From Mesorhizobium sp. STM 4661 (GTDB lineage Bacteria > Pseudomonadota > Alphaproteobacteria > Rhizobiales > Rhizobiaceae), in NCBI RefSeq assembly GCF_000359125.1, contig NZ_CAAF010000077.1, forward strand, positions 1 to 64,000: a stretch of DNA of 64,000 nucleotides. Direction: 5' to 3'. Below the pieces are notes generated by a model, which searched no databases, had not been told where the DNA came from, and saw nothing but the letters and a program-made list of their open reading frames with translations. The stretch's first letter is position 1; the number at the start of each line of letters is the position of its first letter. Shown piece after piece: positions 21,817-31,196 of this stretch. The translations under genes and the position numbers were made by a program.

Positions 21817-22794
21817 ATGCTGGCAAAAACGAAAACCGACACGTCGAAGGCAACGCAGACTCAACGAAGCGTGCAGCGCAAGGTCGACGCCGACGACCGC
21901 AAGAAGGCGAAATCAAAACCCGATGGCGCCATGCAGGCCGGCGCGCGTAAATATCCCGAACCGCCTTTCCCGAAACAGCATCACCCGAAACCCGGCGAGG
22001 AGTGGCAGATAAAGCCAGCGCCGCTGTATGACGCGCCGTTCTGGCAGGGTTCGAAAAAGCTCGACGGCAAGGTGGCGCTGATCACGGGCGGCGATTCTGG
22101 CATCGGCCGGGCTGTCGCGGTGCTGTTTGCGCGCGAAGGCGCTGATGTCGCCCTCGTCTATTTGTCGGAGGACAGGGATGCGGGCGTGACTAAGCAGGCG
22201 GTCGAGGCCGAAGGCCGGCGCTGCTTGACGTTGCGTGGTGATGTCTCCCGCCGCCCCTTTTGCCGCCGGGCCGTGGCGGCAACTGTCAAGCAATTGGGTG
22301 GGCTCGACGTACTGGTTAACAACGCCGCCTTCCAGGTCCATTCCGCAGATTTCGCCGACCTCACCGAAGAGCATTTCGACACGACGCTGAAGACCAATCT
22401 CTACGGCTATTTTCACATGGCACAAGAAGCGATGCCGCACATGAAGCCGGGCTCGGCCATCATCAACACCGGTTCGGTGACCGGCATCGACGGCTCGAAA
22501 CAACTGATCGACTACTCGATGACCAAGGGTGGCATCCACGCTTTCACGAAGGCGCTGTCGGGCAACCTCATCCCCAAAGGCATCCGCGTCAATGCGGTGG
22601 CCCCGGGGCCAGTCTGGACACCGCTCAACCCTTCGGAAAAGACGGCTGAAGATGTCTCGCAGTTCGGCGCGAAGACGCCGATGAAGCGACCGGCACAACC
22701 GGAAGAAATTGCGCCTGCGTATGTGTTTTTGGCTTCATCGCAATGCTCGAGTTACATCACCGGCGAGATCCTGCCGATTGTAGGCGGGTATTGA
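21817..22794 (+). CDS. SDR-family oxidoreductase (YghA-like)
   Basis: 325 residues. After a polar 75-residue N-terminus typical of the stress SDR group (PPFPKQHHPKPGEE), the Rossmann fold shows ITGGDSGIGRAVAVLFAREG (TGxxxGIG), NNAAFQ, S at INTGSVTG and the catalytic Y-x-x-x-K as YSMTK. Ends SYITGEILPIVGGY. Likely a cytosolic NAD(P)-dependent dehydrogenase of unknown substrate, often part of general-stress regulons. GGAGG site before ATG 21817. Confidence 0.88.
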   Translation: MLAKTKTDTSKATQTQRSVQRKVDADDRKKAKSKPDGAMQAGARKYPEPPFPKQHHPKPGEEWQIKPAPLYDAPFWQGSKKLDGKVALITGGDSGIGRAVAVLFAREGADVALVYLSEDRDAGVTKQAVEAEGRRCLTLRGDVSRRPFCRRAVAATVKQLGGLDVLVNNAAFQVHSADFADLTEEHFDTTLKTNLYGYFHMAQEAMPHMKPGSAIINTGSVTGIDGSKQLIDYSMTKGGIHAFTKALSGNLIPKGIRVNAVAPGPVWTPLNPSEKTAEDVSQFGAKTPMKRPAQPEEIAPAYVFLASSQCSSYITGEILPIVGGY

Positions 22795-22839
22795 GCCGGC
22801 AACGGCCGCACAGCCACTTGGCAGCACGGTTTTGATTTT

Positions 22840-22971
22840 GTGAAGGCCAATTACAGAGAGCATATGGCTATCCTGGACTACCTCCTGCGTGAGGATTTCG
22901 AAATGGCTGCCCTCCTGATGCGTCGACATCTCGAAACGGCCTTGCGGTACGATCCCAATTTGCAACTATGA
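22840..22971 (+). pseudogene. GntR-family (FCD domain) C-terminal remnant
   Basis: 43 codons: VKANYREHMAILDYLLREDF then EMAALLMRRHLETAL. This is the last helix pair of FCD-type GntR regulators (H-x-x-I-x-x-A-x-x-x-x-D-x-x-x-A-x-x-x-M-x-x-H-L). The DNA-binding part is absent. Confidence 0.5.
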
Positions 22972-23310
22972 ACTCAGATTGCTTGTGGGGGCCTACGCTG
23001 CAATCTGATGCCAGCTGCGGGCCAGTCAGACACTGGATCACTGAATCGAACGTCTATCTTCCGCGACTTCCGAAGTTAGCTCATTGGTATATGACGGCCG
23101 CGGCGAGCGAACATAGTCCTCTCCGCGAAGTTCCAGACTGCATATTATGCGACTTTGGCCCCAGCCAGGCCGGTCTGGCTCGCTTCCCAGCACCTTGACT
23201 TCTCACGAAAAGCAAGGGATTTGCTGGACGGTTAAAAGGCGCCACGACGCCGTAGGATTGGTGCCAGCCAGCGGTGCTTTGATATCGTTGGGTCGGGGCT
23301 AAGTCCATTG
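22972..23310. other. Intergenic region, nothing recognised
   Basis: About 340 bp between two broken genes. A minus-strand frame at 23081-23308 has no family resemblance. No terminator, promoter consensus or repeat is evident. Confidence 0.4.
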
Positions 23311-23770
23311 ATGTCGAGTGACAGCACTAGCGATGGCCACCAAAGCGGCTTGATCGGCAAAGTGGGATTTTTCTGGATCGTTATCGATCGGGCTGGTCGT
23401 GACGCCATTTTGGGCGACGCGATCGATTTTGCCGATGCCGAGACTTATGGTGAGCTGCTAACCCATCCGGGCGGACATTATGACTATTGGGAAAAGATGA
23501 AACGGCGTGGCGCGGCCTGGTTACGGGCTAGAAACCTAAGTGCCGCGCTGTTGTCGACCGAATACGAAGATTGGCCACGCGGTCGGGTCGTCTATTCGAC
23601 CAAACCAGGGTCGCTTTCACGGTTACACTGATGCTCGGATCCAGACTTCGGCGCGGGTCACACTGGTGCGAGAGATGTTCCAGATTTCTCACATCAACCT
23701 CGTGGTCTCAGGAGACAGTCATTATCGGCCGCCCCCGGCCGCCTCATTCATCGCAGACGATGAGAGGTAA
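23311..23770 (+). pseudogene. Hypothetical protein, frameshifted near C-terminus
   Basis: From ATG 23311 the protein includes VGFFWIVIDRAGRDAILGDA, LLTHPGGHYDYWEKMKRRGA and STEYEDWPRGRVVYSTK. In this frame it ends at 23631, but another frame continues RFHGYTDARIQTSARVTLVR and VVSGDSHYRPPP to 23770. Related rhizobial proteins join both parts (YADRRIQT, DSHYRP). The shift lies near 23608-23620. Unknown function. Confidence 0.55.
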
Positions 23771-24030
23771 CGACATCTCATATGCCCTCACCGGCCATTT
23801 GTAGCTTGCGGTGGCTCCTGATCGTTAGTTTTAACGGCCATCGCTCGACAGATACTGGGCATCAGCTCCCAAAAAGGACCGATTCGCTGCAATTTTGCAA
23901 CACTCCGAGAAATTCCATCCGAAAGGCTCAAAATTCTAATCCAAAACAGGGCTAGAGCGCGGTCAATTTGTCTGCTCGCGATTATAGCGTAGAGCCATGG
24001 GCTCTCCATGTGCAATGGAGGTACTGTCCC

Positions 24031-25413
24031 ATGAAAAATCATCTCGAAGTGCAGCTCACGCCGATCTCGGAGCTGAAGGTTTCACCATTCGCATCGCGTA
24101 ATCATCCGCGCGAAAAGCGTCGTAGGCTAGCGGCCCATGTGAAAAAGTACGGAGTGCTTGCTCCGCTGCTCATTGAGACAGGTGGCTTTATCGTCGACGG
24201 TCATGCGAGGTTAGAGGCCGCCAGCCAAGCCTGCCTCACGCACGTCCTTACGATCGACATCTCCCATCTAGCCGAGGTCGACAGACGAGCCGTTCGCTTG
24301 GCGATGAACCGTCTGGCTGAAGGCGGGCAGTGGGACAAGGAGGCGCTTGCGCGGGAACTCAAATATCTGATCGAGGTCGGCTACGACATCGACCTTACTG
24401 GTTTCGACACGCTCGAGATCGAGAACGTCATCGAGATTGTCGATGAGCCTTCGGGCGTTGAGGAGCATATCGATGCCAAGATGGTTTCCGAAATTCCGGT
24501 GTCCAGGTATGGCGACATCTGGATTCTGGGCGAGACTGCGACCGCACACAGGATCGCCTGCGGCGACTTTCGCGATCAGACTCTCTTGGAAGCTTTGTTT
24601 CAGTCTCGAACTGCCGCGATCAGCTTCGGGGATCCGCCGTACAACGTTCCTATAAAGGGGCACGTTTCAGGCCTGGGCAAGGCATCGCACAGTGAATTTG
24701 CGATGGCCTCTGGGGAGATGAGCCGGACGGAGTTCCAGGCCTTCCTCGGCGCCACTCTCTCGGCGATCTTTGCCCACATGTCCGCGAGCGGACTTGCCTA
24801 TGTGTGCATGGACTGGCGCTCGATCGCTGCTTTGATTGATGCAGGCGAGTCGCTCGGCCTCGAGCTTCTCAATATGGCTGTCTGGGTCAAGACCAATGCG
24901 GGCATGGGCAGTTTCCTGCGCTCGCAGCACGAACTAGTCGTAATCTTCAAACGTCCCGGCGTTTCCCACCGCAACAATGTTGAACTCGGCAAGCACGGCC
25001 GCTCTCGATCGAACGTGTGGCACTACAGGGGCGTCAATGTCATGGGGCCGGAGCGACACCTGCTTAGCGAACATCCGACCGTAAAACCGTCGGCAATGGT
25101 TGCCGATGCCATCCGTGATGCCAGCGTGCCAGGCGATATCGTGTTCGACCCCTTCCTAGGATCCGGAACGACACTGATCGCCGCGGAACGCACCCGTCGG
25201 CTTTGCTACGGGATCGAGATCGAACCGATCTTTGTCGACCTAGCCATTCGTCGCTGGCAGGCCGAGACCGGCAAGGACGCCGTTCGCGTCGGCGATGGCA
25301 TGATCTTTGGCGCGGTCGAAAGGGCAGCCAAGGCTGGCTGGAAGGCCAAAGACGGCCCGCCAGCGCCTTTGCTGCTGGAGGGCTTGAAGACGCCGACGCT
25401 GCCCGGCGCGTAG
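24031..25413 (+). CDS. ParB-domain / DNA methyltransferase fusion
   Basis: 460 residues. Residues 1-110 are a ParB/Srx-like nuclease fold (ISELKVSPFASRNHPREKR, IVDGHARLEAA). Residues 165-440 are a beta-class amino-methyltransferase: motif IV DPPYN in FGDPPYNVPI comes first, and the AdoMet-binding motif FDPFLGSGTTLIAAE later. Together they modify adenine-N6 or cytosine-N4. No restriction gene is adjacent. Such fusions occur in prophages, where they may protect packaged DNA or act in host modification. GGAGG precedes ATG 24031. First gene of the terminase set; a terminator follows. Confidence 0.88.
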   Translation: MKNHLEVQLTPISELKVSPFASRNHPREKRRRLAAHVKKYGVLAPLLIETGGFIVDGHARLEAASQACLTHVLTIDISHLAEVDRRAVRLAMNRLAEGGQWDKEALARELKYLIEVGYDIDLTGFDTLEIENVIEIVDEPSGVEEHIDAKMVSEIPVSRYGDIWILGETATAHRIACGDFRDQTLLEALFQSRTAAISFGDPPYNVPIKGHVSGLGKASHSEFAMASGEMSRTEFQAFLGATLSAIFAHMSASGLAYVCMDWRSIAALIDAGESLGLELLNMAVWVKTNAGMGSFLRSQHELVVIFKRPGVSHRNNVELGKHGRSRSNVWHYRGVNVMGPERHLLSEHPTVKPSAMVADAIRDASVPGDIVFDPFLGSGTTLIAAERTRRLCYGIEIEPIFVDLAIRRWQAETGKDAVRVGDGMIFGAVERAAKAGWKAKDGPPAPLLLEGLKTPTLPGA

Positions 25414-25474
25414 GAGGTCGCCTCAAGCTTGTGTTGAAGCTGGGGGCAACCGGCGCTGAATATCAATAGTCCAC

Positions 25475-25509
25475 GATGCCTCGGCCCATTGGCCGAGGCA
25501 TCCCTGTTT
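25475..25509 (+). terminator. Terminator after methyltransferase gene
   Basis: GATGCCTCGGCC and GGCCGAGGCATC form a perfect 12-bp stem around CATT, followed by CCTGTTTC. The stem is strong, the T tract weak. Confidence 0.7.
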
Positions 25510-25920
25510 CATCGTCCGACGTGAAGAAATAATCGATCGTCGATTCGAAGGACCTCCTGCGCTTAGTGTTGCCGAATATCACGCCATAGAAATTTTCTAC
25601 TGAGATAGGCGCAAAACTTTGCCTATTAAGGAATAATATTCCTACAATATCATACTTCTTGCAAATTTCTTGCAACAACGCCTCTTCGGACGTGTGATCT
25701 TCACTCCGCGAAACAAGTTGATTTCATCTTATAAGGCCGCCAGGACGCGAGATTTTCGCGCCCTTCCCATTGTCTCGCGGGATTTTTCAAGGGCGCTCGT
25801 GAGGAGTGCCATCATGCACTTAGATTCAAAAAATGGGCCATCGATGGCCCGGTTTTCCCACGCTTTTAAGACATCCGCTCGTCCAGCAGCATCAAAGGCG
25901 GTCACGTTGGGGGTGCTGTC
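25510..25920. promoter_or_regulatory. AT-rich control region before DUF5681-terminase genes
   Basis: It contains the palindrome GGAATAATATTCC (25630-25642), the direct repeat CTTGCAA-ATTT-CTTGCAA (25658-25675), and the perfect 16-bp palindrome GGGCCATCGATGGCCC (25835-25850) followed by GGTTTT. These could be repressor sites, a promoter or a packaging site. A 71-codon minus frame (25463-25678) overlaps the terminator and is not convincing. Confidence 0.4.
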
Positions 25921-26373
25921 ATGAGCGATAGCAAGGGTGACGAAGAGAGTGTCGGCTACGGCAAGCCGCCCAAACAAGCGCGTTTTCGACCGGGCCAGTC
26001 TGGCAACCCTAAGGGCCGGCCGAAGACCAAATCGAAGAGCTTTGCCAGCGGGATCCTGGCCGAACTCGAACAGTTGGTTGTTGTTCGTGAGAATGGACGT
26101 GAACTCAAACTCACCAAGCGAGCCGTGATCGTCAAGACGCTCGTCGCCAAAGCCATGAAGGGCGAGGTGCGAGCCTTGAAAGAGATCAAGGAGCTGTTGC
26201 CGCAACAGTTCAAGCACGAAGGCGCTGCCCTGCCAGGTGAGGATGTGAGCGCTGAGGACGTCGCGGCACTCGAACGCTTCGTCGAACGACACCTGTTTAG
26301 CCACACCAAGACGGAACCAGCCAACAGTCTCGCATCAGATGAGACTACCAAGGAGAGTGGTCATGACCAATAA
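25921..26373 (+). CDS. DUF5681 domain protein
   Basis: 150 residues. The signature YGKPPKQARFRPGQSGNPKG RP-type N-terminus (residues 14-34) defines DUF5681. The rest is helical and charged (KRAVIVKTLVAKAMKGEVRA, LKEIKELLPQQF). These proteins are regularly encoded next to phage-type terminases and may be small-terminase-like or DNA-binding partners, which is inference. It overlaps the terminase start by 11 bp. Confidence 0.85.
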   Translation: MSDSKGDEESVGYGKPPKQARFRPGQSGNPKGRPKTKSKSFASGILAELEQLVVVRENGRELKLTKRAVIVKTLVAKAMKGEVRALKEIKELLPQQFKHEGAALPGEDVSAEDVAALERFVERHLFSHTKTEPANSLASDETTKESGHDQ

Positions 26374-27823
26374 TGATGACACTCGGGAAGCGCTGAGATT
26401 GGCCTCCCGCAATCACCTTCCCATGTTCGGTGTGCGTGCCCTGCGTATCCTATTGGCAGGCAGCTATCAGCATTTCGACTACGTCGATCTGCTGCTGCTT
26501 TGGATGGGCACGCGAATGCTCACCGGCCGAGCATGGCAAGGCGTGGTGAACATGCCACCTCGGCACCTAAAAACCCTTTGCGTCATATGCGCCATTGCCT
26601 GGTATCTCGGGCGGAATGTGACGAAGCGCGTGATGCTAGTCACCCATTCGTTGACCCTTTCCAACACCGTAGCCCTCAAAGTCCTGAGCCTCATTCGCAG
26701 TCCATTCTTCCAAACCGTCTTTCCGGAGCTTCACCTCAGGGATGACAAGCAGGCTGCGATGGACTTCGAAACGACCATGAGCGGCGGCCTCATTGCCGGC
26801 AGTTTTGGCAGTCGGTTGACTGGCCATGGCGCAGATCTACTCGTCATGGATGACCCCATCTCCCCACAGGAAGCCTTCTCGATTGCGGCGAGAGAAGCAG
26901 TGGAATTGTTCTATGAAACGACGCTCAAGCCGCGCCGCAATAACCCCCAAACGGGTGCGCGCCTGCTCATTACCCACCGGACGCACCCAGATGACCTTTC
27001 GGGCAAATTGCTCCGGGAAGGATTTGATCCACTCGTCCTTGCTTTGGAGGCCGAGGAGGATGAACGTCATGAAGTCGACAAATTCATCTACAGTCGCAAA
27101 AAGGGCGGCGTGCTCCAGCCGACGATCTATACGCCCGAGGTCCTGGCAAACCTCAAGCGCGAGACGCCCGCCCATGTCTTTGCGACCCAGTATCAAAACC
27201 GCCCGGTCGCTATTGACGGCGGTTTGCTCAAGCGAAGCGACTTCCCCTTGGTGCCGAGTGTCCCCCAAGGCGGCCAGACCATCATCTCTTGGGACGTCGC
27301 CTCCTCGACCAACCCAAAGTCATCCTATTCGGTGGCCTTGGTGTTCGTGCGGCACCAAAACGTCAGCTATCTCCGACACATCACACGTAAACGCATGGAT
27401 TACGCTGAGCTGGCGAGCACGGCTAGGGCGCTGCACGACCTCTATAAGCCGACCCACCACCTGGTCGAATTCACCTCGCTAGGCCCTGCCCTCATGGCCG
27501 AGCTGCAGGGTCTCGGAGCCAACGTGATCGCCATGAGACCAACCGCCTCCAAGTTGGAGCGGCTACTGGCCGTCATGAACCAGGTCAACAGCCAGCAGAT
27601 CCATCTGTGGCAGCCAACGCCGGGGATTGAGACCTTCCTCGACGAGGCGTTTTCCTTCCCGCACGGGTCGAACGACGACCAGATCGATGCCTTGACGCAG
27701 TACCTCAAATGGATCGCCGACATCACGCCAGCGCCCGGTCACGAACTCGTTGCTATCGGCATTGGCAGGCCTCCGCACCGGCGCGACCGCTACTACTCCA
27801 TCAAGCGGATGATCCGCAATTGA
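26363..27823 (+). CDS. Phage-type terminase large subunit
   Basis: 486 residues from ATG 26363 (AAGGAGA site). The N-terminal ATPase shows an adenine/Walker-A-like segment NMPPRHLKTL, Walker B LLVMDDPIS and coupling motif LLITHRTHPDDLSGK. The C-terminal RNase-H-like nuclease has IISWDVASSTN, VEFTSLGPALMAEL and a final acidic site HGSNDDQIDALTQYL. All three nuclease acidic positions appear present, so the enzyme may be active in DNA cleavage and translocation. No portal or capsid gene is nearby, unlike a normal prophage. Confidence 0.88.
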   Translation: MTNNDDTREALRLASRNHLPMFGVRALRILLAGSYQHFDYVDLLLLWMGTRMLTGRAWQGVVNMPPRHLKTLCVICAIAWYLGRNVTKRVMLVTHSLTLSNTVALKVLSLIRSPFFQTVFPELHLRDDKQAAMDFETTMSGGLIAGSFGSRLTGHGADLLVMDDPISPQEAFSIAAREAVELFYETTLKPRRNNPQTGARLLITHRTHPDDLSGKLLREGFDPLVLALEAEEDERHEVDKFIYSRKKGGVLQPTIYTPEVLANLKRETPAHVFATQYQNRPVAIDGGLLKRSDFPLVPSVPQGGQTIISWDVASSTNPKSSYSVALVFVRHQNVSYLRHITRKRMDYAELASTARALHDLYKPTHHLVEFTSLGPALMAELQGLGANVIAMRPTASKLERLLAVMNQVNSQQIHLWQPTPGIETFLDEAFSFPHGSNDDQIDALTQYLKWIADITPAPGHELVAIGIGRPPHRRDRYYSIKRMIRN

Positions 27824-27859
27824 CCGACAACCCACCCTTTCAGTTCAAAGGAGACCCCA

Positions 27860-28285
27860 GTGGACTATTTGGATACAATAATTCGCAAACCCTCAATGGT
27901 AGGTCATTGGACGCTCGATCTGACTAGCTTCAAACACTCGATCGATGGCGTCACCAGGGACATCTTCGGCTTCCGTCACGAGGACCGTGGCCTTCTCATC
28001 GACGACCTGAAGGATATGACCCGAAGGCCTGACCTTCCCAATGAACGGACATGGGGACCCATCTTCCCAGACTGGCAATTTACCGACGAGCCCTTCGTTG
28101 CCACGTTCCGCATCAGCCCCATGGGAAGGTATTTCGAGGTGGTCTGGATCCGTTCCACGATCGTCCATCAGCGCTCGCCCGAAATGCTTCTCGGGAAGGT
28201 AGAGGTTCTCGATATCGACGACAGCCAAACCATCGATCTCAGAGAGCGAAGGCTCGACAGGGCTGAAAGGGAGGGGAGGCTATAA
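27860..28285 (+). CDS. Hypothetical protein, last gene of terminase set
   Basis: 141 residues from a GTG at 27860 with AAGGAG six bases upstream. Reads VDYLDTIIRKPSMVGHWTLD, RHEDRGLLIDDLKDMTRRPD, and ATFRISPMGRYFEVVWIRST. Mixed alpha/beta, no known domain. Only 36 bp after the terminase, hence co-transcribed. A strong hairpin follows. Confidence 0.65.
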   Translation: MDYLDTIIRKPSMVGHWTLDLTSFKHSIDGVTRDIFGFRHEDRGLLIDDLKDMTRRPDLPNERTWGPIFPDWQFTDEPFVATFRISPMGRYFEVVWIRSTIVHQRSPEMLLGKVEVLDIDDSQTIDLRERRLDRAEREGRL

Positions 28286-28306
28286 CCTAGTCCAGGGAAA
28301 CGACCA

Positions 28307-28334
28307 CGGCCGCTCGAGGAAACTCGGGCGGCCG
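28307..28334 (+). terminator. Hairpin closing the terminase set
   Basis: CGGCCGCTCGAG and CTCGGGCGGCCG pair with one mismatch around GAAA. No T tract follows, so termination strength is uncertain. Confidence 0.5.
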
Positions 28335-28475
28335 CTGAACTCTCCGGTCCACCGAAAAAGGGTTACGCTTTTGCCTTCCGCCTAGCCGCCGGCTTTTTCA
28401 CGGTGCCGGCGCCGTCTTTACCAGCGACAATCGTTTGCAGTCTTTGCCGGTGAATATTCCACCGGAGACAGAATC
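28335..28475. other. Short gap with a possible gene remnant
   Basis: On the minus strand a frame ending KPAARRKAKA (stop near 28366) looks like the basic tail of a lost DNA-binding protein. No complete gene. Confidence 0.3.
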
Positions 28476-29183
28476 TCCTTAGCGTTGGTCAGGCCGACTT
28501 TTTCGAAAAGAGGGCGTGAAATTCTTGATCTCGTCTATCGCCATGCGAAATCCACAGGGTTGCTGCTGGCCATGCCCTCCTCTTCGATTTCGATGACCGC
28601 ACTGCCGACCGAAGAGACCGCGCACCTCCCGCGCGTTACCCCCATCGAACTTATCAGGGCCATACCGATATTTTCGGCGCTGACGAAGGACGAGCAAGAG
28701 GCTCTTGCCGCAACAGCCTCAGAGCGCACCTATCGCAAGGGCGAAATCATCGCGCGACAGGGAGAGATGCTGCCGTCTCTCATGATCGTCCGGACCGGCG
28801 TTATTGTACGGCAACGCGAAGATGATGCCCGTCTGGAAGAAATCGGCCGTCTGGCGCCCGGTGATTTCTTCGGGGAGAGCGGTTTGCTCGCCGGTATCGG
28901 CGAGATGTCGACATTGCGCGCGATGAGCCATGTCGTGGTGTACGAAATAGACCAGAAAAGCTTCGCTCCCTTGCTGCTCGACCGGCCCGAAATGGCCGAA
29001 GATCTGGCTATCATCCTTGCAGGCGGAATGCCGGCCTCGGGCGAAAATGGCAAAGCTGGGCAGCAGCACGCAAGCTCCAGCTTTGCGCTGCTGAAAGCCA
29101 TTCAGACGGTCTTTCGCAGCGTTCCGTTCAAGCGAGTTCGAGCAGGCGGCCGATATGACGCGCAAGAGGATAGAGTCCCATGA
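28476..29183 (+). pseudogene. MscS-type channel, C-terminal cNMP-binding part only
   Basis: The frame begins RPTFSKRGREILDLVYRHAK, which matches the end of the MscS domain of the intact channel at 59177 (KTEIFDLTYRHAK). It continues through a cyclic-nucleotide-binding domain (IFSALTKDEQEALAATASER, GEIIARQGE, RLAPGDFFGESGLLAGIGEM). The transmembrane and beta domains are missing and no good start exists (a TTG at 28485). A truncated paralog; a soluble regulator is possible but unlikely. Confidence 0.65.
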
Positions 29184-29590
29184 CCCTTCTACAAACCAAC
29201 GTCGCAAGTACCGAAACCGTCGTTCTGCCACCGTTCCGTGACCTTGCCGATGGATTCAAAGTCAGGCGTGCATTGTCGTGGTCAAGCCCGTACACCGCGA
29301 TCGTGCGATCTACGTCGTCGCCGGCGAAGTCGAAATCATCGGCCGATCCGGTTCGTTCGGCGAGGCCGAATTGATACTGCTGGAGTCCGGCGTCGAAGTC
29401 GTGCTTCAAGCGCCAGCCTTCCACGCCACGCGACTGATGCTTATGGACGGCGAGCCCTTTTCAGAGCCGAGTCACATTTATTGGAACTTCGTCTCCTCCT
29501 CCGCTGAGCGGATCGAACAGGCAAAGGCCGATTGGGCGTGAAGGCCGCTTTACGCCTGTCCCAGCAGAGCATGAATTCACTCGCTGCCGG
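29180..29590 (+). pseudogene. Pirin-like protein, internal deletion and frameshifts
   Basis: The start MTLLQTNVASTETVVLPPFR, then DLADGFKVRRAL is a pirin N-terminus. The central metal-binding cupin is gone and, in another frame, RDRAIYVVAGEVEIIGRSGS, FGEAELILLESG, HIYWNFVSSSAERIEQAKAD gives the pirin C-terminal cupin. A further shift near 29540 leads to EGRFTPVPAEHEF. Three lesions make this a clear relic. Confidence 0.7.
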
Positions 29591-29612
29591 AGGATCCGAC
29601 GGATCGCCGATC

Positions 29613-29631
29613 CTGACGCGTTTTGCGTCAG
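29613..29631. terminator. Hairpin between convergent genes
   Basis: CTGACGC-GTTTT-GCGTCAG, a perfect 7-bp stem with 5-base loop, between the pirin relic and the minus-strand DUF1810 gene. Confidence 0.45.
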
Positions 29632-29670
29632 ACAGCGAAGGCCGGCTGAGACCAGGCACAGGTCAGACGA

Positions 29671-30099
29671 TCACGAAATCACGTTGATCTCGTTCATGGT
29701 GTCCTCGTCGAGCAGACCGTCGAACCAGACGTCGAACATTGTCTCGAGCAGAAATTCATCGCCGCTTGCTTCGGAAAACAGCGTTAGCGATGCGTGCAAT
29801 TTCCTGGCATCGGTATCCCCGAACACGGCGCGGACGCTCGTGTCGAAGAGCCGTTGAAGTATGCCGACGCACTCTCGATAGCGACCTCCCAGTATCGGAT
29901 CCGAGAGATACGCGTTGGCTTCGTCGAGTGATGTGATGGCATAGGGTTGGGACGCGTCGCTTCCCCCGATGGTCAGCCTGGGAAATATGAATTCCATGTA
30001 GGGAGTGCACATCATCCCCTGACGTAGCATACCGATCGCATCGTCGTAGACCGGCTCCTGCGCAAGGACGAATCGCTGCAGATCACACTCGTCGTTCAT
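29671..30099 (-). CDS. DUF1810 family protein
   Basis: 142 residues from ATG 30099. DLQRFVLAQEPVYDDAIGML, FIFPRL, YAITSLDEANAYLSDPILGG, RYRECVGILQRL, VFGDTDARKLHASLTLFSEA follow the DUF1810 pattern closely. The C-terminus (DVWFDGLLDEDTMNEI) matches the family's W-F-x-G-x-x-D end. Cytosolic, unknown function. Followed on the same strand by nothing up to 29613. Confidence 0.8.
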   Translation of the reverse strand: MNDECDLQRFVLAQEPVYDDAIGMLRQGMMCTPYMEFIFPRLTIGGSDASQPYAITSLDEANAYLSDPILGGRYRECVGILQRLFDTSVRAVFGDTDARKLHASLTLFSEASGDEFLLETMFDVWFDGLLDEDTMNEINVIS

Positions 30100-30124
30100 T
30101 TGGCTCACCCAATCATCCCAAACA

Positions 30125-30406
30125 CTACCCGGCTACGACGTCGGCGTATTCGGGATGCGCCACGACGAACCAGCTCATGAACGGACATTTCAGGATTGCC
30201 TTGCGGCCGGTCTTGCGGAGCAGCTCAAAGGTCCCGCGCGCCAGTCGCGTCGCGATGCCCTGGCCAGAAAATTCCTGCGGAACTTCCGTGTGAACCAGAA
30301 CCACCCGCCCATGGTCGACGCGGTAGTAGGCCGTCGCAAGCGTTCCGTCGGCAATCGGCAGCTCGAACCGATGCTCTTGCGCATTTTCCGTGACCTCTGG
30401 GCTCAT
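30125..30406 (-). CDS. GNAT-fold acetyltransferase-like protein (YjdJ type)
   Basis: 93 residues. RFELPIADGTLATAYYRVDH, VVLVHTEVPQEFSGQGIATR (acetyl-CoA pyrophosphate loop Q-G-x-G-like) and LKCPFMSWFVVAHPEY match the short GNAT group related to human GTLF/NATD1. The substrate is unknown. The start could also be a Met five codons upstream. 18 bp before the DUF1810 gene; probably an operon. Confidence 0.75.
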   Translation of the reverse strand: MSPEVTENAQEHRFELPIADGTLATAYYRVDHGRVVLVHTEVPQEFSGQGIATRLARGTFELLRKTGRKAILKCPFMSWFVVAHPEYADVVAG

Positions 30407-30417
30407 GCGAGGAAGTC

Positions 30418-31196
30418 TCAACTATTCGGTTGCAGCTGTGGCCTGTCGTCTGCCGCTGGCAGAACCGCCGGCAATCGCAAGGTCACCATCGTGCCTGATC
30501 CGAGGACGCTGTCGATTTCGACACTGCCACCGTGCTGCTCGGCGAAATATTTGACCATCGGCAAACCGATCCCGCCCAGGCCCTGGCACTTCGTGGTGAA
30601 GAAGGGATCGAAGGCACGGACCATGGTCTCCTGCGTCATGCCGATACCAGTGTCTGCGACGCGGATCTCGAGACGGGCAGCATGGCCTTGACCCGCTACC
30701 GCGGCGTCTATGGAGATCGAGCCGCCGTCGGGCATCGCGTCGCGCGCGTTGAATACGAGATGTTCTGGAGGCCCAGACGATCGCAGTTAGCGGCAGGCAA
30801 ATCGGATCCGACGCGGACCTCGAGCCGGACGTGCAGTTCCGCGCTTCGGATCAGAGTCTCGACCTCAGCCAGGCAGACACTCAAGTCCGCGTGTTCGATT
30901 TCTCTGGGAGGCTCCAAGGCTCTGCCCAATGCATGTCGGACGAGCGCGCCAGCGCTTTGCAGCGCCGTCCTGGCACTGGCGACCACGGACTCAAGGGCCG
31001 GAGCCGTTGAGACGCTTGGATCGCGCGCGACGCGGTTCAGCGCCGATGATGCGATTTGGATGAGATTACCAAGGTCATGAACGATGCCGGCGCTTGGCTG
31101 CTCCGTGCGCCCTCCGTTGGACGCACTATCGCCGTTCCGACGAAAGCCATCGTCGCCAACCGTGCCCGTTTTGTTTCTGAGCGTGACAATTGACAT
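30418..31196 (-). pseudogene. Sensor histidine kinase split by a frameshift
   Basis: The first frame (31196-30708) has the dimerisation helix with SAGIVHDLGNLIQIASSALN (phospho-His in VHDLGN). The second frame (to 30418) has the ATPase: NARDAMPDGGSISIDA, RVADTGIGMTQETMVRAFDP, FFTTKCQGLGGIGL, GSGTMVTLRLP. Two extra bases near 30765 (CAGAACATCTCGTA) break QN-LVFNARDAM. There is no sensor domain in the N-terminus. Possibly a sequencing error, otherwise a dead gene. Confidence 0.75.

Noticed and set aside
25463..25678. 71-codon minus-strand gene
   Set aside because: Overlaps a strong terminator stem and has no recognisable family or ribosome site.
24031..28285. Complete prophage
   Set aside because: Only methyltransferase, DUF5681 and terminase are phage-like; no structural, lysis or integrase genes within the window.
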